Assembly (NCBI GenBank): GCA_030220185.1
Contig: JASPKZ010001236.1
Location: 62,001-126,000 of the forward strand
DNA: 64,000 bases
Direction: 5' to 3'
From: Diploptera punctata
Lineage: Eukaryota > Arthropoda > Insecta > Blattodea > Blaberidae
In this document: positions 47,788-58,820 of the stretch, piece by piece
How the letters are laid out: every line of letters starts with the position of its first letter
Position numbering within the stretch: position 1 is the stretch's first letter
Program-made: the position numbers and the translations under genes
Notes under the pieces: generated by a model
Seen by the model: only the letters and a program-made list of their open reading frames with translations
What the model was told of the DNA's origin: nothing
Database searches by the model: none

Positions 47788-48213
47788 TATTAAGTTATGT
47801 AGGTAGGAAATAACACTATGAGATTTATTTTAATTTTGTTGAGTTGTTTCTTGACTCACCTCATACTTCTTAAATCCCTCGCAGATCTAGATTTCGTCAC
47901 TGTATTTGTGGCATTCTCAATGCTGTTCACGTTCACAACTGACATCCAATGGTCTCCTCTCCTGCAGACTGACCTCTGCGCCATCTGATGGCTTACTGAT
48001 GAACTTCCAAATAAATCCCCTCTCCTTATCACTGGGTATTTCAAAATTCATCCATCAGATGGCGCGGAGGTCAGTCTGCAGGAGAGGAGACCATTGGACG
48101 TCAGTTGTGAACGTGAACAGCATTGAGAATGTCACAAATACAGTGATGAAATCTAGATCTGCGAGGGATTTAAGAAGTATGAGGTGAGTCAAGAAACAAC
48201 TCAACAAAAAAAA
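47788..48213 (+). mobile_element. PLE foldback, 426 bp, 9-bp duplication
   Basis: AACTGAACT flanks it at 47779-47787 and 48214-48222. Reversed tail GGAAATAACACTATGAG is on the left, arms ACTCACCTCATACTTC / GAAGTATGAGGTGAGT. Close sister of 8455-9082. Hammerhead-like U3/A8 motifs: (+) core TTGAGAAT 48123-48130 followed by GTCAC / GTGAT and GAAA; (-) about 47890-47935. Confidence 0.82.
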
Positions 48214-48699
48214 AACTGAACTACTAAATCATTCTCGTTCATTTGAATGTAATCCTTGTAGGAAAATAGAACAATGTGGAAATTAATCTTCTCTCAAAAA
48301 ACAGATTAAAAGAAAATAAACTTTAATTACACTTTTTGGTACTAGATGTCTCTCTTTCTCCCTTCATCTCATCTATTTTCCCTTTATCCTATTTTCTATT
48401 CAACATCTACCTCAATTCTATTCCATCATCATCTTCTTTCACGGATTAGGTCTCTGCCTGATCTGATCTCACATTTGTTCAGCCGAGTGCTTTCTTGGTC
48501 TTCCTACTGATCTTCTTCCTCCAGGATTATACATCAATGCCATCTTTGGTATCCTATCCTCTATCATTCTTTGCAGATGCTTTATCCAATTGTTCCTGTG
48601 GGCGACTAAAAGTGATGTATAATTCAAATATTATTCTTTGTATATCAGATGTGCGTTATCTAATATATGAAATTCATATTAAAGCACCGTTGAGTTTAT

Positions 48700-48835
48700 G
48701 TAATAAGATGTTAAATATAAAATTGGTACCTGGTAAGTCAGTCGTTCTCAACTAAATTATTAAACTTCATCAAGTTATTCCAATATGGAGGCCTTTCAAA
48801 AACAATGTTTCATCTTCTGCATTTTAACATCTTAT
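48700..48835 (-). repeat. Single arm of the GGTACCTGGTAAGTC foldback family
   Basis: GGTACCTGGTAAGTCAGTCG, TATGGAGGCCTTTC and ATCTTCTG match 3640-3760 over about 110 bp, flanked on both copies by an AATAAGAT(A/G)TTAAATA sequence. Confidence 0.6.
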
Positions 48836-48839
48836 CTAA

Positions 48840-49495
48840 TATATGGTACAAAATTAAAATATTTTTGCATTCTGGAAACCTACACGAAGGAGGCTATGCC
48901 CCCTTAACCTCCCAAACTGCTTAACAAACCGTAAAATGCATGTAAATATTAAGTAAAAATTAAATATACTAAACTAGTTTGCTGCCATATTGAGAATGAA
49001 TTTTACCAACAACAGTTTGTTTTATGAATATTAAACATTGTTCACTAGTTCAATGAATACATTCTCGTATTGTTCATACAATGTTTCTTCACAATTAAGA
49101 TTTTTTCATGCAGGTTGTAATTTGTTCCTTAGGTTATTTTTTTATTTTAATTATAACGATAAATGTTGCACGAAAAGCAAATACAGTATTAACAAATACC
49201 AAATCATTATATAAATATAAATTAAATATTATTTTATCATCATAAACTTTATTACTAATGTTTTATGGAGTAAGTTCAAAGTTTACAAACTGTTAAATAA
49301 ATTGTAGATGTTATTGAATTTAATTTGTCCCTGATATACAGGGTGATTCAAAATGTATTTGTGAAACACCAGGTAATAAGATATATGGCCATTTATTATT
49401 ATTATTATTATTATTATTTATTATCCAAAATTTATAAACCTTATTTTACCTTGAAGTTTATTAGGGTTTAAGTTTTGTTTAAAGTTGTGATACAT
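48840..49495. other. No recognisable feature
   Basis: AT-rich. ATACAGGGTGATTCAAAATGT near 49340 resembles the outer end of mariner-type elements (GGTGATTCAAAA), but no partner end was found. Confidence 0.35.
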
Positions 49496-49496
49496 T

Positions 49497-49534
49497 ATAT
49501 AATCCTTATATATAAAAATGAGTGTGAATCTGTC

Positions 49535-49566
<32 letters not shown>

Positions 49567-50140
49567 TTTATGGACTCAAAAAAACACTTAATTGGTTTGA
49601 ATGGGGTTTTCACCTTCATTTAGAGAATCTTTTCCAGGACAATTAACATATCGTTGCTTAAGAAACAATACCACTTTACTAACAAAATGAACATTTTACA
49701 CGAGAAACAAAAAACAGTTTACTTTTCCCCTTAGTACCTATGCATTGAAACCATTGTATCTATAAGTTTAGCAAGGTCATGGTACAGAATTGCATCCCAA
49801 TCTATGTTAGAACTGAGCGCACTTCTTCCATGATGCTAACAATATAAAAATGTCAATTTCACCAAAAGTGTCAGTTATGCGGTATTGTTTCTTAAGCGAC
49901 GATATATAACATTACCCTATGCGCTATAGGGTCAGAGAATATGTCCATCTTTTGTGGATAACTCACAATAACCATTTTTGTCTTTCACCTCATTGATACC
50001 AAGAAGATCAGGATAAGTAGATCCCCAAAAAATAATTACGATATAAATTTATAGTTATTTTCCTTTTTAGTTATTCACCTAAACATAAAAACACATTGCA
50101 TTTATGTAGGCGAAGCAGCACAACCAGGTATTAACTAGAT
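49497..50140 (-). repeat. Unclassified CTAG-type dispersed element (inverted)
   Basis: Reversed relative of 11234-12955. It shares the terminal TATATATAA region, a GTTTGTTTGTTTG microsatellite next to it, and an internal ACAATAACCATTTTTGTCTT block matching the reverse of the unit at 12.5 kb. Class undecided: a Helitron-like or RTE-type 3' end are both possible. Confidence 0.4.
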
Positions 50141-50244
50141 TTATCTGAAATTAAAGTTTTTTATGAACCTTATTTATAAAGTCAATACGAATAAAAGTCA
50201 TATCAAATTCCGTTGAGGTGAATAGTCATAAGATAAAAACTTAA

Positions 50245-50500
50245 ATTATGTACCTTTTTGGCAGGTGCTGTCGTCCTCAACAATGTTAAAATATTATCTG
50301 GATGCCTTTCAGAAGTTAACTTCCATCATCAGCAGGATGAGCTTCTGCTACTTGGAGTCTACATTGTCATAAACAACAACTAGTAGCAGAAGCTCATCCT
50401 TCTGATGATGCAAGTTAACTTCCGAAAGGCCTCCAGATAATATTTTAACATAGTTGAGGACGACGACACCTGCCAAAAAGGTACATATTTTAATTTTTTA
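50245..50500. mobile_element. Foldback element, arms about 105 bp
   Basis: Left AATTATGTACCTTTTTGGCA ... GAGCTTCTGCTACT and right AGTAGCAGAAGCTC ... TGCCAAAAAGGTACATATTT; inner spacer TGGAGTCTACATTGTCATAA. Hammerhead-like motifs: (-) 50298-50335, core CTGATGAT, helix I CTG / CAG, GAAA; (+) 50398-50436, core 50402-50409, GAAA, helix III AGGCCT, C. Confidence 0.82.
50298..50335 (-). ncRNA. Hammerhead-like motif
   Basis: Minus strand: CTG / CAG helix I, core CTGATGAT (50332-50325), helix II GGAAGT / ACTTCT, GAAA, helix III AGGCAT, C at the cleavage position. Right-arm partner with AGGCCT at 50398-50436. Confidence 0.72.
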
Positions 50501-51252
50501 TCTTATTTATAAAAATATTAAAAAGTTTCTAGTTCTTTTCTGTCAAAAGCACTTCCGTAATAGGCGATTCACTTAAACAGGCGGTTTTATTTAGAAGACA
50601 AATGATTTTGAATCTTTCATTCCTGAATGAAGGGCAATGAAAGATAATATGTTCAACACTTTGGCTGCTAATGCCACAATTACAACTTGCATTCTCTCTG
50701 ATATTGAATCTCTGGAGGTACTGACCAAATTTTCTATGACCAATATATGGTCATTTGTAACAGAAAAGATAAGTAACTCTTTTAAATAGTGATATTCTTA
50801 CAAAAATACAATATTTTGACGTGTAATTTGTAACATGAAGCTATTACTATTACCTAGGACAGGGGTCACCAATTGGCGGACCATGGTCCAGATCCAAACT
50901 CTGGGGCTTTGGTTTTCAGACCGGTTAAATATTATTGAATTAATACAAATTTTAAAAACCAGTCAAACATTGAATACAACCAGTTGTACAAAATTTCATG
51001 TCATGATAGTATTATTGTCTGCTCAGTTGACAGTACTGCTCATGGTCAGAGATTTGACTGAAGAGTCAAGAATAGCAAGATTTTTATCATTTTTTTCGTT
51101 ATTAATTAAAAAGATTTGGCTAATAAATTAATGGGATTCCGTTTGAAATCTAGTATCGTGAAAAAGATGAAATTTGTGAAGTGAGATATTTGAATATTGC
51201 TCTGACCATATGTTAAGTTTATCATAAACTTATTAATAATTATTAGAATTAA

Positions 51253-51519
51253 CCCATTCGCTTCAGGTTTAAATGTTCAATGCATTTCCCCAGAAACCGG
51301 ATTTAAGCCACCATAAATTACATTGTCTAATTTCAGATATTCAAAACAAACAAAAGATAACGGTACTTGATATCACAATAAGAGTGAAGGCAAAAACACA
51401 TTTCTCTACTATTCATAAATGTTAATAAAAGGTTGCCCTGTTAAGGGATGTACGGAATATTACAAAATATATAACAGGCAGAGTTAAGCGAGTGTACCTC
51501 GTCTTCTGAGGCGAATGGG
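51253..51519 (+). mobile_element. Second piggyBac-type MITE (TTAA target)
   Basis: TTAA at 51249-51252 and 51520-51523, with 15-bp inverted ends CCCATTCGCTTCAGG and (reverse of right) CCCATTCGCCTCAGA. 267 bp, no ORF. A different family from 30369-30522. Confidence 0.82.
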
Positions 51520-51844
51520 TTAATAACTGTGTACTACTATGTTGTATCCTTTTAGTATTTACCATGTGTTTTGTTTAATTTGTGCAATTCATACCCATAA
51601 CATAATTTAAATTATTTTTCTTATAATATTAGTTACTTAATAAAAGCTTTGTATGTTTAATGAACTGTGGTTACAGACCTCGACTTCATTTACTAGTTTC
51701 AAAATGGACCTCCAAGAAATCTAATTGGGGACCCCTAACCTAGGGTTTCTACTGGTCCTGGACTGTAGCCAAGTCTGTAAACCGTCTGATCTTTATGTTT
51801 ATGCAGAAAACAGACAAAAAAAATGTATTAATTAAATAAAAATA

Positions 51845-52040
51845 AAACATAGTTTTATTTGATTTTCATATTTATTATATAATTCAGTGACAGCTGTTTC
51901 GGTACACTGTACCTTCTTCAGACATGTTAACAAATTATGAATGATTTGTTAACTTGTCTAAAGAAGGTACAGTGTACCGAAACAGCTGTCACTGAATTAT
52001 ATAATAAATATGAAAATCAAATAAAACTACGTTTTATTTT
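51845..52040. mobile_element. Foldback of the CAGCTGTTTCGGTACAC family
   Basis: Left AGTTTTATTTGATTTTCATA ... GTGACAGCTGTTTCGGTACA and right TGTACCGAAACAGCTGTCAC ... ATGAAAATCAAATAAAACTA; arms about 80 bp. Same family as 36400-36790. Flanks on the right repeat TTTTATTTTTATTTAATT, as at 36950. Confidence 0.8.
51886..51925 (-). ncRNA. Hammerhead-like motif
   Basis: Minus strand: core CTGAAGAA (51921-51914), helix II GGTAC / GTACC with loop AGT, GAAA (51900-51897), helix III ACAGCTGT, C at the cleavage position. Helix I two pairs (GT / AC). The mirrored + copy, core CTAAAGAA at 51958-51965, has G5 changed to A. Confidence 0.65.
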
Positions 52041-52504
52041 TATTTAATTAATAAATATGGATTTTCATCAAGTAAATACCAACTCAATTGATTTAAAAAA
52101 ATGTAGTCAATCCACTAGCTTTACAATAAAAAAAAAGATTTTCTGTAAAAAAAAAAGATTTTATTTCAATCCACATAACCACAGCAATGCAAGGCAGGGT
52201 ACTGAATTGAATTATGTGTTTTATCGGCTATTCTGTGTTTGCTAGAATACTTTTATTTACTTTCCCAATCATTTCATATCAGACTGTGGCACAATGATTT
52301 TGAATTTATTTTTGTATCATTAATATTGTTGTGTGTTTGGAAAATGTTGCACATTTTATTTTTGCATTTGATGTAGTAAGTGCCATGTAAGAGTTGGTTG
52401 GTTGCAAGAATTTGTATATAAATCATATATATTAAAGTTTTGTCTTACTTACAATTGGATTTTAACTTTTAAGGAACCTTTTCATTTAAAATAAAATTCA
52501 TTTT

Positions 52505-53030
52505 AACTCATCTTATATTGTGTCTTCAAATTAGACCTGTTTTGTTACCTTAGTGGTTACATCTTCAAGTACTTATATGACTGTTGTCCAGGAGCACTGC
52601 TTCTTACTCCATCTGTTGGCAGACTGATGAACCTATCAGTCAAATCAACTTCTCTGGAAATTTCAAAATTCATTAATTTAAAAAAAAAATTTTAATGTGG
52701 ATTTTTTTTTTTCCCCAAATAGTGAGCTCCTTAGATTTTCTATTTGTTTTATTAAACTAGCCTTTATTTTTCGACCTAGCATGAGCAGTTACTGCTGATT
52801 TTTCCAATTTCCTGCTTTTGACATTCCTAAGGTAGGCCTATTCCTTTGCTCTGATTTTCAAATTTCTTTGTTTTCCCTATGTAAATTTTATCACAAGCTT
52901 CACATTTAATCTGGTAAATCCCTGATTTGTTTTCCTCTTCAATTGTGTTATTTTTGTTGGTTTTAATCATCCTATTGAGACTATATTCATTTCTCAGTGC
53001 CAATCTTATGTTAAACTTTTTAATTTTTTT
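52505..53030 (-). mobile_element. 5'-truncated PLE (GIY-YIG and linker)
   Basis: Minus strand: MIKTNKNNTIEEENKSGIYQ, IKCEACDKIYIGKT-like, with frame losses, then HARSKNKG-like decay and the 3' end with ATCCACATTAAAATT. A decayed hammerhead core TTGAAGAT (52568-52561) has U3 with G8 and AAAA for GAAA. Confidence 0.75.
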
Positions 53031-53053
53031 TTATTTATTATTGATACTTTAAT

Positions 53054-53400
53054 AGTCTACTGCTGTGGTCTCGAGGTAGCGTGCTGCCTTGTCATGCAGC
53101 AGGCCTGGGTTTGATCCTTGGTCGGGGCAGTTTTTCTGGGTGAGGTTTTTATCGGGGTTTTTCCTCACCTGTAAGACAAATTTCAGGAAAACTTTAAGGC
53201 CCAAACGGTCCCCGAAATCATATGGCCATCATCATCACCATCATCATTCTTCACCGGTGTGGAAAGCAACGGGAAGCTACCACACCTACAATTCCCTAGT
53301 AAAGCTGTAAAGCATAGCATGAAAATGCTATGATTGCAGTGAAAAGACCTGCCCTCGGGCAGAATTACTATGGATGGATGGATGGATACTTTAATGGATG
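53054..53400 (+). repeat. tRNA-derived SINE, family A (tail type 2)
   Basis: CTGCTGTGGTCTCGAGGTAG, GGGTTTGATCCTTGGTCGGG, GGCCCAAACGGTCCCCGAAA, then a CAT microsatellite and CACCGGTGTGGAAAGCAACG. It ends in a GGATGGATGGATGG run. Confidence 0.78.
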
Positions 53401-53775
53401 ATAGGTGAATGTCTTGAATTTTATGTTTTCTTCTTCTTTTTTTTTAGAATTGTACTTTGGTTGATTATTTTTTTGTATTTTTAAACTTATTTATTTTCCT
53501 GTATACTATGATTTCTTAATACCCATTTTCTATTGATATATTGTTATTTATTTTGTGTTTTTTCTTTTTCATAATTTTCTCTGCTCATGAGTAAATTTAC
53601 TATACCCGAGCCGTCATATCTCCGGCTCTGAAGTTTAGGTTATATGAGGGGTAAGGGAGAATTCGCCCTCTACTGCTAATAAGGATATGGTTGTAGTGAG
53701 AGTAGATGCCTGCCACAACCAATCACTGCTCTTGATGCAGCTATAGCGTGCCAGTATGGTTTGAAATTGCTGAGA

Positions 53776-54115
53776 TGTCCCATGCCAGTAGCCGAGTGGT
53801 TAAAGCAAGAATCCTTGGCACAGAGCTACAGGACTTGCACTGGTTCGGGTCCCCATGAGGGAAGAAATTTTCTCATGGAATTTTGGCCAGTATGGGACTG
53901 GTGCCCACCCAGCATTGTGAGGCATTTGGGTAGCTACAATAAGTAGCGATTCCAGGTTGAGAAAACCAGCTATAATAGCTGGGGGACCCGACATGCTGAC
54001 CACATGTTACCCCTACACTGGCTTTATGATAGTCTACCTCTGTGATTAACACATGTGGATGTGAGGCCAGCAGTCGGATGGTAGACCAAGGGCTTTCTAG
54101 GCCTGTCACGCTTGG
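53776..54115 (+). repeat. tRNA-derived SINE, family E (full length)
   Basis: GTAGCCGAGTGGTTAAAGCA (A box), GGTTCGGGTCCCCATGAGGG (B box), TTTTGGCCAGTATGGGACTG, AACCAGCTATAATAGCTGG and GGTAGACCAAGGGCTTTCTA. Reversed copies at 29000-29430 and 12395-12535. Confidence 0.75.
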
Positions 54116-54540
54116 AATAAATATAAGAACAGGTATGAGGGAGATAAGTCTAGAAGAATTAGAATGAGAAGAATGGAGATAAATATTTAAAAAGCTTTGG
54201 ACACAGGAAGATTTTTTATTACATTGTAAACCTGTTTATAAATAAATATCAGTCAACTGCAAGTACCATCACTGACACAATTAAAGTACCATTTTGTATC
54301 TTACAACAGTTGCTCAAACTGACAGTCACCAACCTCACTGCAAACTTGATATCAGCAAACAAGTTTCTGCTGCACGCTGGGGTGTTTCAGTCACATCACA
54401 GGCAACTAATTCCATGATAAAATCAAATGTTTCCTACCTCTCCTCATATAAATCTTCTAAGTAGATCGCGATTTCGAGACCACCAACAGAGGGAAGAAGA
54501 AGAGTTTCTTCCGATCAACATAACATCAGTCGCCAAGATT

Positions 54541-54583
54541 GTACTGAAGATGAGACCGTTATGGTCTTGAAATTGCAATCTAC
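54541..54583 (+). ncRNA. Hammerhead-like motif
   Basis: Helix I GTA / TAC, core CTGAAGAT 54544-54551, helix II GAGACC / GGTCTT, GAAA 54569-54572, helix III ATTGCAAT, C (54580) at the cleavage position. Compared with 30092-30134, helix III changes from ATCGCGAT to ATTGCAAT with pairing kept. Confidence 0.75.
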
Positions 54584-54606
54584 TTAGAAGATTTATATGA
54601 GGAGAG

Positions 54607-55009
54607 CTGTGATGGACTAGTGGTTATGCTCCTTGCCTCTGGTCCCGAGGGTCGCAGGTTCAAATCCGGCCGGGGTCGATGGATTTTTTTAGAATGGAAA
54701 AATCCAAGGAGCAAGTCCTCCAGGAGGGACTTTAAGCCGTGGGTTCCGAGTCTGAAGATTTTCAGGCTATTAAAAGATCCTTAAGCCTGAATGAAAGGCC
54801 TCTAAGCAAAATTTACCAAATTTTCCCATCCTAGTACTACTTTGGTTTCCTAGATGTCAGTATGAGGCAGAACGCTGACCACGGACCACTCAAAGGACAT
54901 CTATACAAAAACAAGTGTAACTAAATTAGTATGGTTCAAATACTTCCCTGTAGGGGGAGAGCGCCTAAATCTCTGTTAAGGAAAACATGGGCTTACAAGA
55001 TACAAGAAG
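54607..55009 (+). repeat. tRNA-derived SINE, family D, full length with 12-bp duplication
   Basis: ATATGAGGAGAG at 54595-54606 and 55010-55021. Head CTGTGATGGACTAGTGGTTA and GGTCGCAGGTTCAAATCC; body GGAAAAATCCAAGGAGCAAG and GACTTTAAGCCGTGGGTTCC; 3' end CATGGGCTTACAAGATACAAG. Inserted in a PLE foldback right arm. Confidence 0.85.
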
Positions 55010-55058
55010 ATATGAGGAGAGGTAGAAAACATTTGATTTTATCATAAATTAAACCTCA

Positions 55059-55605
55059 TGCTATTATGCATTGCAGAGACTCTTGATGTCCCAACTCCTT
55101 TCAAAAAACGTTAAGCTGAAAATATATAAAACTATTATTCTACCAGTTATATTATATGGGTGCGAAACATGGACTCTTACTTTAAGAGAGGAAAGAAGAT
55201 TACAAGTATTTGAGAATAAAGTACTTAGGAAAGTTTTTGGACCAAAGAGAGATGAACAGACAGGTGAATGGAGAAGACTACATAACAATGAACTACATGG
55301 TCTTTATAGGAAGCCAGATATAATAAGAACAGTTAAGTCTCTTAGACTGCGATGGGCAGGACATGTTGCACGTATGGGGAATGGGAGACTTGTATGGAAG
55401 CTTTTGTAGGAAAGTCAGAGGGAAAACTCCCCAGTTGGTAGACCAAGAATGAGATGGGAGAATAACATTAACTATGATTTGAGGGAAGTAGATTATACAG
55501 GGAATGATTGGAAAGCATTAGCTCAGGATAGGGATGTATGGAGAGCTTATGTCCGTGCGGCCATGAACCTACGGGTTTGATAGTGCCAGTGAGTAAGTAA
55601 GTAAG
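55059..55605 (+). mobile_element. RTE-like LINE, 5'-truncated
   Basis: ORF from 55071: [60 protein letters not shown] and LRLRWAGHVARMGNGR, then a frameshift. The 3' end reads TACGGGTTTGATAGTGCCAG and closes with GTAAGTAAGTAAG. It interrupts the tail of the surrounding PLE foldback. Confidence 0.85.
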
Positions 55606-55914
55606 TGATTAATTCCTATAAAAGTTAAACTAATTCCATATCTGTTTTGCTGGAGTCTCAGACACAAGTGACTTTAGATTCTCCCTCATAGGAAATGATC
55701 AAGGAGAGTCAGGTCATCATGACTTCCTAATCATCAGGCTCTTCCTTGCAGGAACTAAAGGAGTAGTACATGTAAATAAATAGCACAGTACATGTAAATA
55801 TGTATGCACGTTAATTGTAAATCAGCTGGAAAACAGTAATACTAGACAATGTGATACATATAAAACAATATTGAAACCAATAATTATGTTTGGAAGTGAA
55901 ACATGGCTGTTACT

Positions 55915-57250
55915 TACTTACTCACTGGCACTATCGAACCCGTAGGCTCATGGCCGCACGGACATAAGCTCTCCATACATCCCTATCCTGAGCTAATGCT
56001 TTCCAATCATTCCCTGTATAATCTACTTCCCTCAAATCATAGTTAATGTTGTTCTCCCACCTCATTCTTGGTCTACCAACTGGGCGTTTTCCTTCTGGCT
56101 TTCCTACATGAAGTTTCCATGCACGTCTTTCATTCCCCATACGCGCAACATGTCCTGCCCATCGCAGTCTACGAGACTTAATTGTTCTTATTATATCTGG
56201 CTTCCTATAAAGACCATGTAGTTCATTGTTATGTAGTCTTCTCCGTTCACCTGTCTGTTTCATCTCTCTTTGGTCCAAAAATTTTCCTAAGAACTTTATT
56301 CTCAAATACTCGTAATCTCCTTTCCTCCCTTAAAGTAAGAGTCCATGTTTCGCACCCATATAATATAACTGGTAGAAAATAGTTTTATATTTTTTTCAGC
56401 TTAACGTTTTTTGAAAGGAGCTGGGACATCAAGAGTCTCTGCAATGCATAATAGCATGCATTTCCAGAATTGAGCCTATGTTTAATTTCTTTGTGCATCT
56501 CATTCCTATTTGTGATTATTGTTCCTAGGTATTTGAATTCAGCCACTTCCTCAAAATTTCCCTCATTTGTCATTAGCTGTCCATTTCCATTATATACTGA
56601 ATTTCTACGCGTGACCATATATTTAGTTTTACTGATATTTACTTCCAGTCCTAATTTCTTAGTGTTACTCAATAGTGTGTGCGTGTTGGCCTTTAGTATC
56701 TCCTCGCTATCGGCCAGTAGTACTACATCATCAGCATAAACTAACAGCTTATTAATAGCATTCAGTTGTAAGCCTTCCTCATTCTCTAAAGATTTAATGG
56801 CATGCTCTAGTACAAAATTAAATAGTAGAGGAGATAGTGCATCTCCTTGCTTCAACCCATTCTGGATTTCAAAAGTGTCTGAATACTGTTTGCCTACATG
56901 CACCCTACACTTTGAGCCATTTAGACACATTCGTATAAGTCTAACTAACTTTTTAGGAATTCCGAACTCCAGCTGGATACTATATAACTTCTCCCTCTTA
57001 ATTGAATCATATGCTTTTTTGAAGTCTACATATAGTTGATGAACAGTACCATTATATTCCCATTTCTTTTCTAAAATCTGTCTTATACTAAAAATCTGAT
57101 CTGTTGTAGACCTGTTTCTTCTAAATGCACATTGATGATCTCCTAGAATGTCATCAATATAGGGACTAAGTCTGCTTACTAATATATTTGTTAGAATTTT
57201 GTACGAAGTTGAAAGTAATGAGATGCCCCTGTAGTTGTTATCAGAAAAAA
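55915..57250 (-). pseudogene. RTE-like LINE reverse transcriptase, 5'-truncated
   Basis: Minus strand 57317-56385: NNYRGISLLSTSYKILTNIL, QCAFRRNRSTTDQIFSIRQI, LYVDFKKAYDSIKREKLYSI, GLKQGDALSPLLFNFVLEHA and the catalytic YADDVVLLADSEE. After frame losses at about 56310-56385 it continues 56305-55931 with GERRRLHNNELHGLYRKPDI, LRWAGHVARMGNERR and [11 protein letters not shown]. It ends in the same TAAGTAAGTAA tail. This is the longest LINE RT in the window. Confidence 0.9.
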
Positions 57251-57254
57251 ATAA

Positions 57255-57635
57255 GTACATATTAAATACATGGGAAAGAAAAATATTAAGGAAGATATCG
57301 GAGCAGTACAGGAACAAGATATATGGAGAATTATAATAAACCAGGAATTGAAAGAATTATATAGGGATTTAGATCTGGTAGGAGATAATAGAAGAAAGAG
57401 ACTGGAATGGGTAGGACATGTGTTGCGGATGGAGCAAGAAAGATTTCAGAAGGGAAACCAGAAGGAGGAGGAAAGGTTGGAAGACAGAAACTAAGATGGT
57501 TAGATGAGGTTGAGGAAGGCTTATGATAACTGCAGGTTAAAATATGGAGACAGAAAGCTAGTAATAGAGAAAAAATGGGTAGTTGTTATTAAGGAGGCCA
57601 AGGTTCTTAGAGGACCATAGAGACAAAGGAAGAAG
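57255..57635 (+). pseudogene. LINE C-terminal fragment
   Basis: DIWRIIINQELKELYRDLDL, then RKRLEWVGHVLRMEQERFQK and an out-of-frame KEAKVLRGP. Ends GAAGAAGAAGAAG. It abuts the 5' truncation point of the neighbouring reversed LINE. Confidence 0.75.
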
Positions 57636-57639
57636 AAGA

Positions 57640-57990
57640 AGACAATGTGATAGACAAGTTTACTGCCATATCTCCTTATTCTGGCTTCTTGCACCCTAAG
57701 TAATCCCACTACAGGCCTCAGGAGGCCCTTGGGGTAGTAGGAGGTTAAGGCTACCACTTTTCCTAGACAATCGGCACTTGATGTCAGCCCAGCGTGACAG
57801 CCACCTTTACCCCCAAAACAAGCATCTGGTACTTAATTCCATTAAAGGTTGAGTCGATCCCAGGGTCATAGTGCTGCCAGAAGGTTTGGGTCAGTTTAAA
57901 AATCCTGACCCCATCGGGACTCAAACCCTCAACCTTCTGGCTTGTAGCTTAGTGCCTTAACCATTATGCTACAGCATGCCCCTCTTTCAC
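57640..57990 (-). repeat. tRNA-derived SINE, family F
   Basis: Minus strand: GGGGCATGCTGTAGCATAAT, GGTTAAGGCACTAAGCTACA, GGTTGAGGGTTTGAGTCCCG (B box) and TGGGATCGACTCAACCTTTA. Only copy seen in the window. Confidence 0.65.
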
Positions 57991-58204
57991 CCTAGGTTCC
58001 CTATCTCAAATTGTTCAGTGGAGCATTCCCTAAATCTTGTTTAATTTTTGCACACTCTTACAGAATCACTCTGTATATGCACTTTATCTCTGTTTATGTG
58101 ATAAATCTTACTAAACAGAACAGAAAACTTTGGTGATCTGTTTGTGGCAAATTCCAAAGAAATATAGCTTTTGTTTGGTGGCTATTAGCAGAACAAAAGA
58201 TTTT

Positions 58205-58375
58205 AATTTAAGAAGGAAAAATTAATGCTCAAACTGGGGCTTGAACCATGGATCTCTGATTCTGTACATCAGTGTGATACCAATACGGTGCTTGAATTGC
58301 ATATTGGTATCACACTGATGTACAGTATCAGAGATCCAGGGTTCAAGCCCCAGTTCAAGTGTTAATTTTTCTTTC
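58205..58375. repeat. Inverted pair of SINE family C heads
   Basis: GCTCAAACTGGGGCTTGAAC ... CATCAGTGTGATACCAATA and TATTGGTATCACACTGATG ... GGTTCAAGCCCCAGTTCAAG form arms of about 75 bp with a 20-bp spacer near 58283-58302. Another case of head-to-head inversion, here of a SINE. Confidence 0.75.
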
Positions 58376-58404
58376 TTCTTCTTCTTCAACTTCATGAAAT
58401 TAGG

Positions 58405-58705
58405 CCTTTTGATCTGTTTTCACATCAAGTTGGATTTAATGAATCTTCCCATCTAGTAAACGGACGTCCAACACTTCTATGTCCTATTGGTATGTACTTT
58501 AATGACAACTGAGGGATTCTATCTGTAGGCATTATTTTAACATGTTTATACCAGTTGTTTCTCATGTTGTCAATTCTATTTGTTAAATTAAAAATATTTA
58601 AGTTTTTTCTAATATCTTCATTTCTTTCTCTGTCCAAAATTGTCATACCTGCTACTGAATGTAAGAACTTCATTTCTGCAACTTCTATTTTTCTTTTGTC
58701 TTAAC
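58405..58705 (-). pseudogene. LINE C-terminal fragment
   Basis: Minus strand 58673-58425: MKFLHSVAGMTILDRERNED, IRKNLNIFNLTNRIDNMRNN and LKYIPIGHRSVGRPFTRWED. Ends with a GAAGAAGAAG tail (at 58378-58390 on the plus strand TTCTTCTTC). It is related to the 15.8- and 37.6-kb family by [12 protein letters not shown] spacing. Confidence 0.75.
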
Positions 58706-58820
58706 GGTTAACCCTTTAGGTTCCATGAGCCAATTAGATCGGCTCTGATGCTTTTGTCCATTACCTGCCAGACAATATACTTAAACATAACATAACAATA
58801 ACAGCAAACAACAAAAAATT

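Larger units (their letters stand above)
54416..55627 (+). mobile_element. PLE foldback carrying a SINE and a LINE
   Basis: AACTAATTCCAT flanks it exactly at 54404-54415 and 55628-55639. Left arm CCTACCTCTCCTCATATAAA, CTTCTAAGTAGATCGCGATT; right arm ATTGCAATCTACTTAGAAG, ATATGAGGAGAG, then ATTTGATTTTATCATAAATT and a split tail AACCTCAT ... TGATTAATTCCTATAAAAGT. A SINE (54607-55009) and a LINE (about 55059-55605) are nested inside. Confidence 0.88.

Noticed and set aside
52201..52470. A 3' end of a host gene near 52.2-52.47 kb
   Set aside because: Composition looks less repetitive, but there is no ORF, splice site chain or convincing polyadenylation context.
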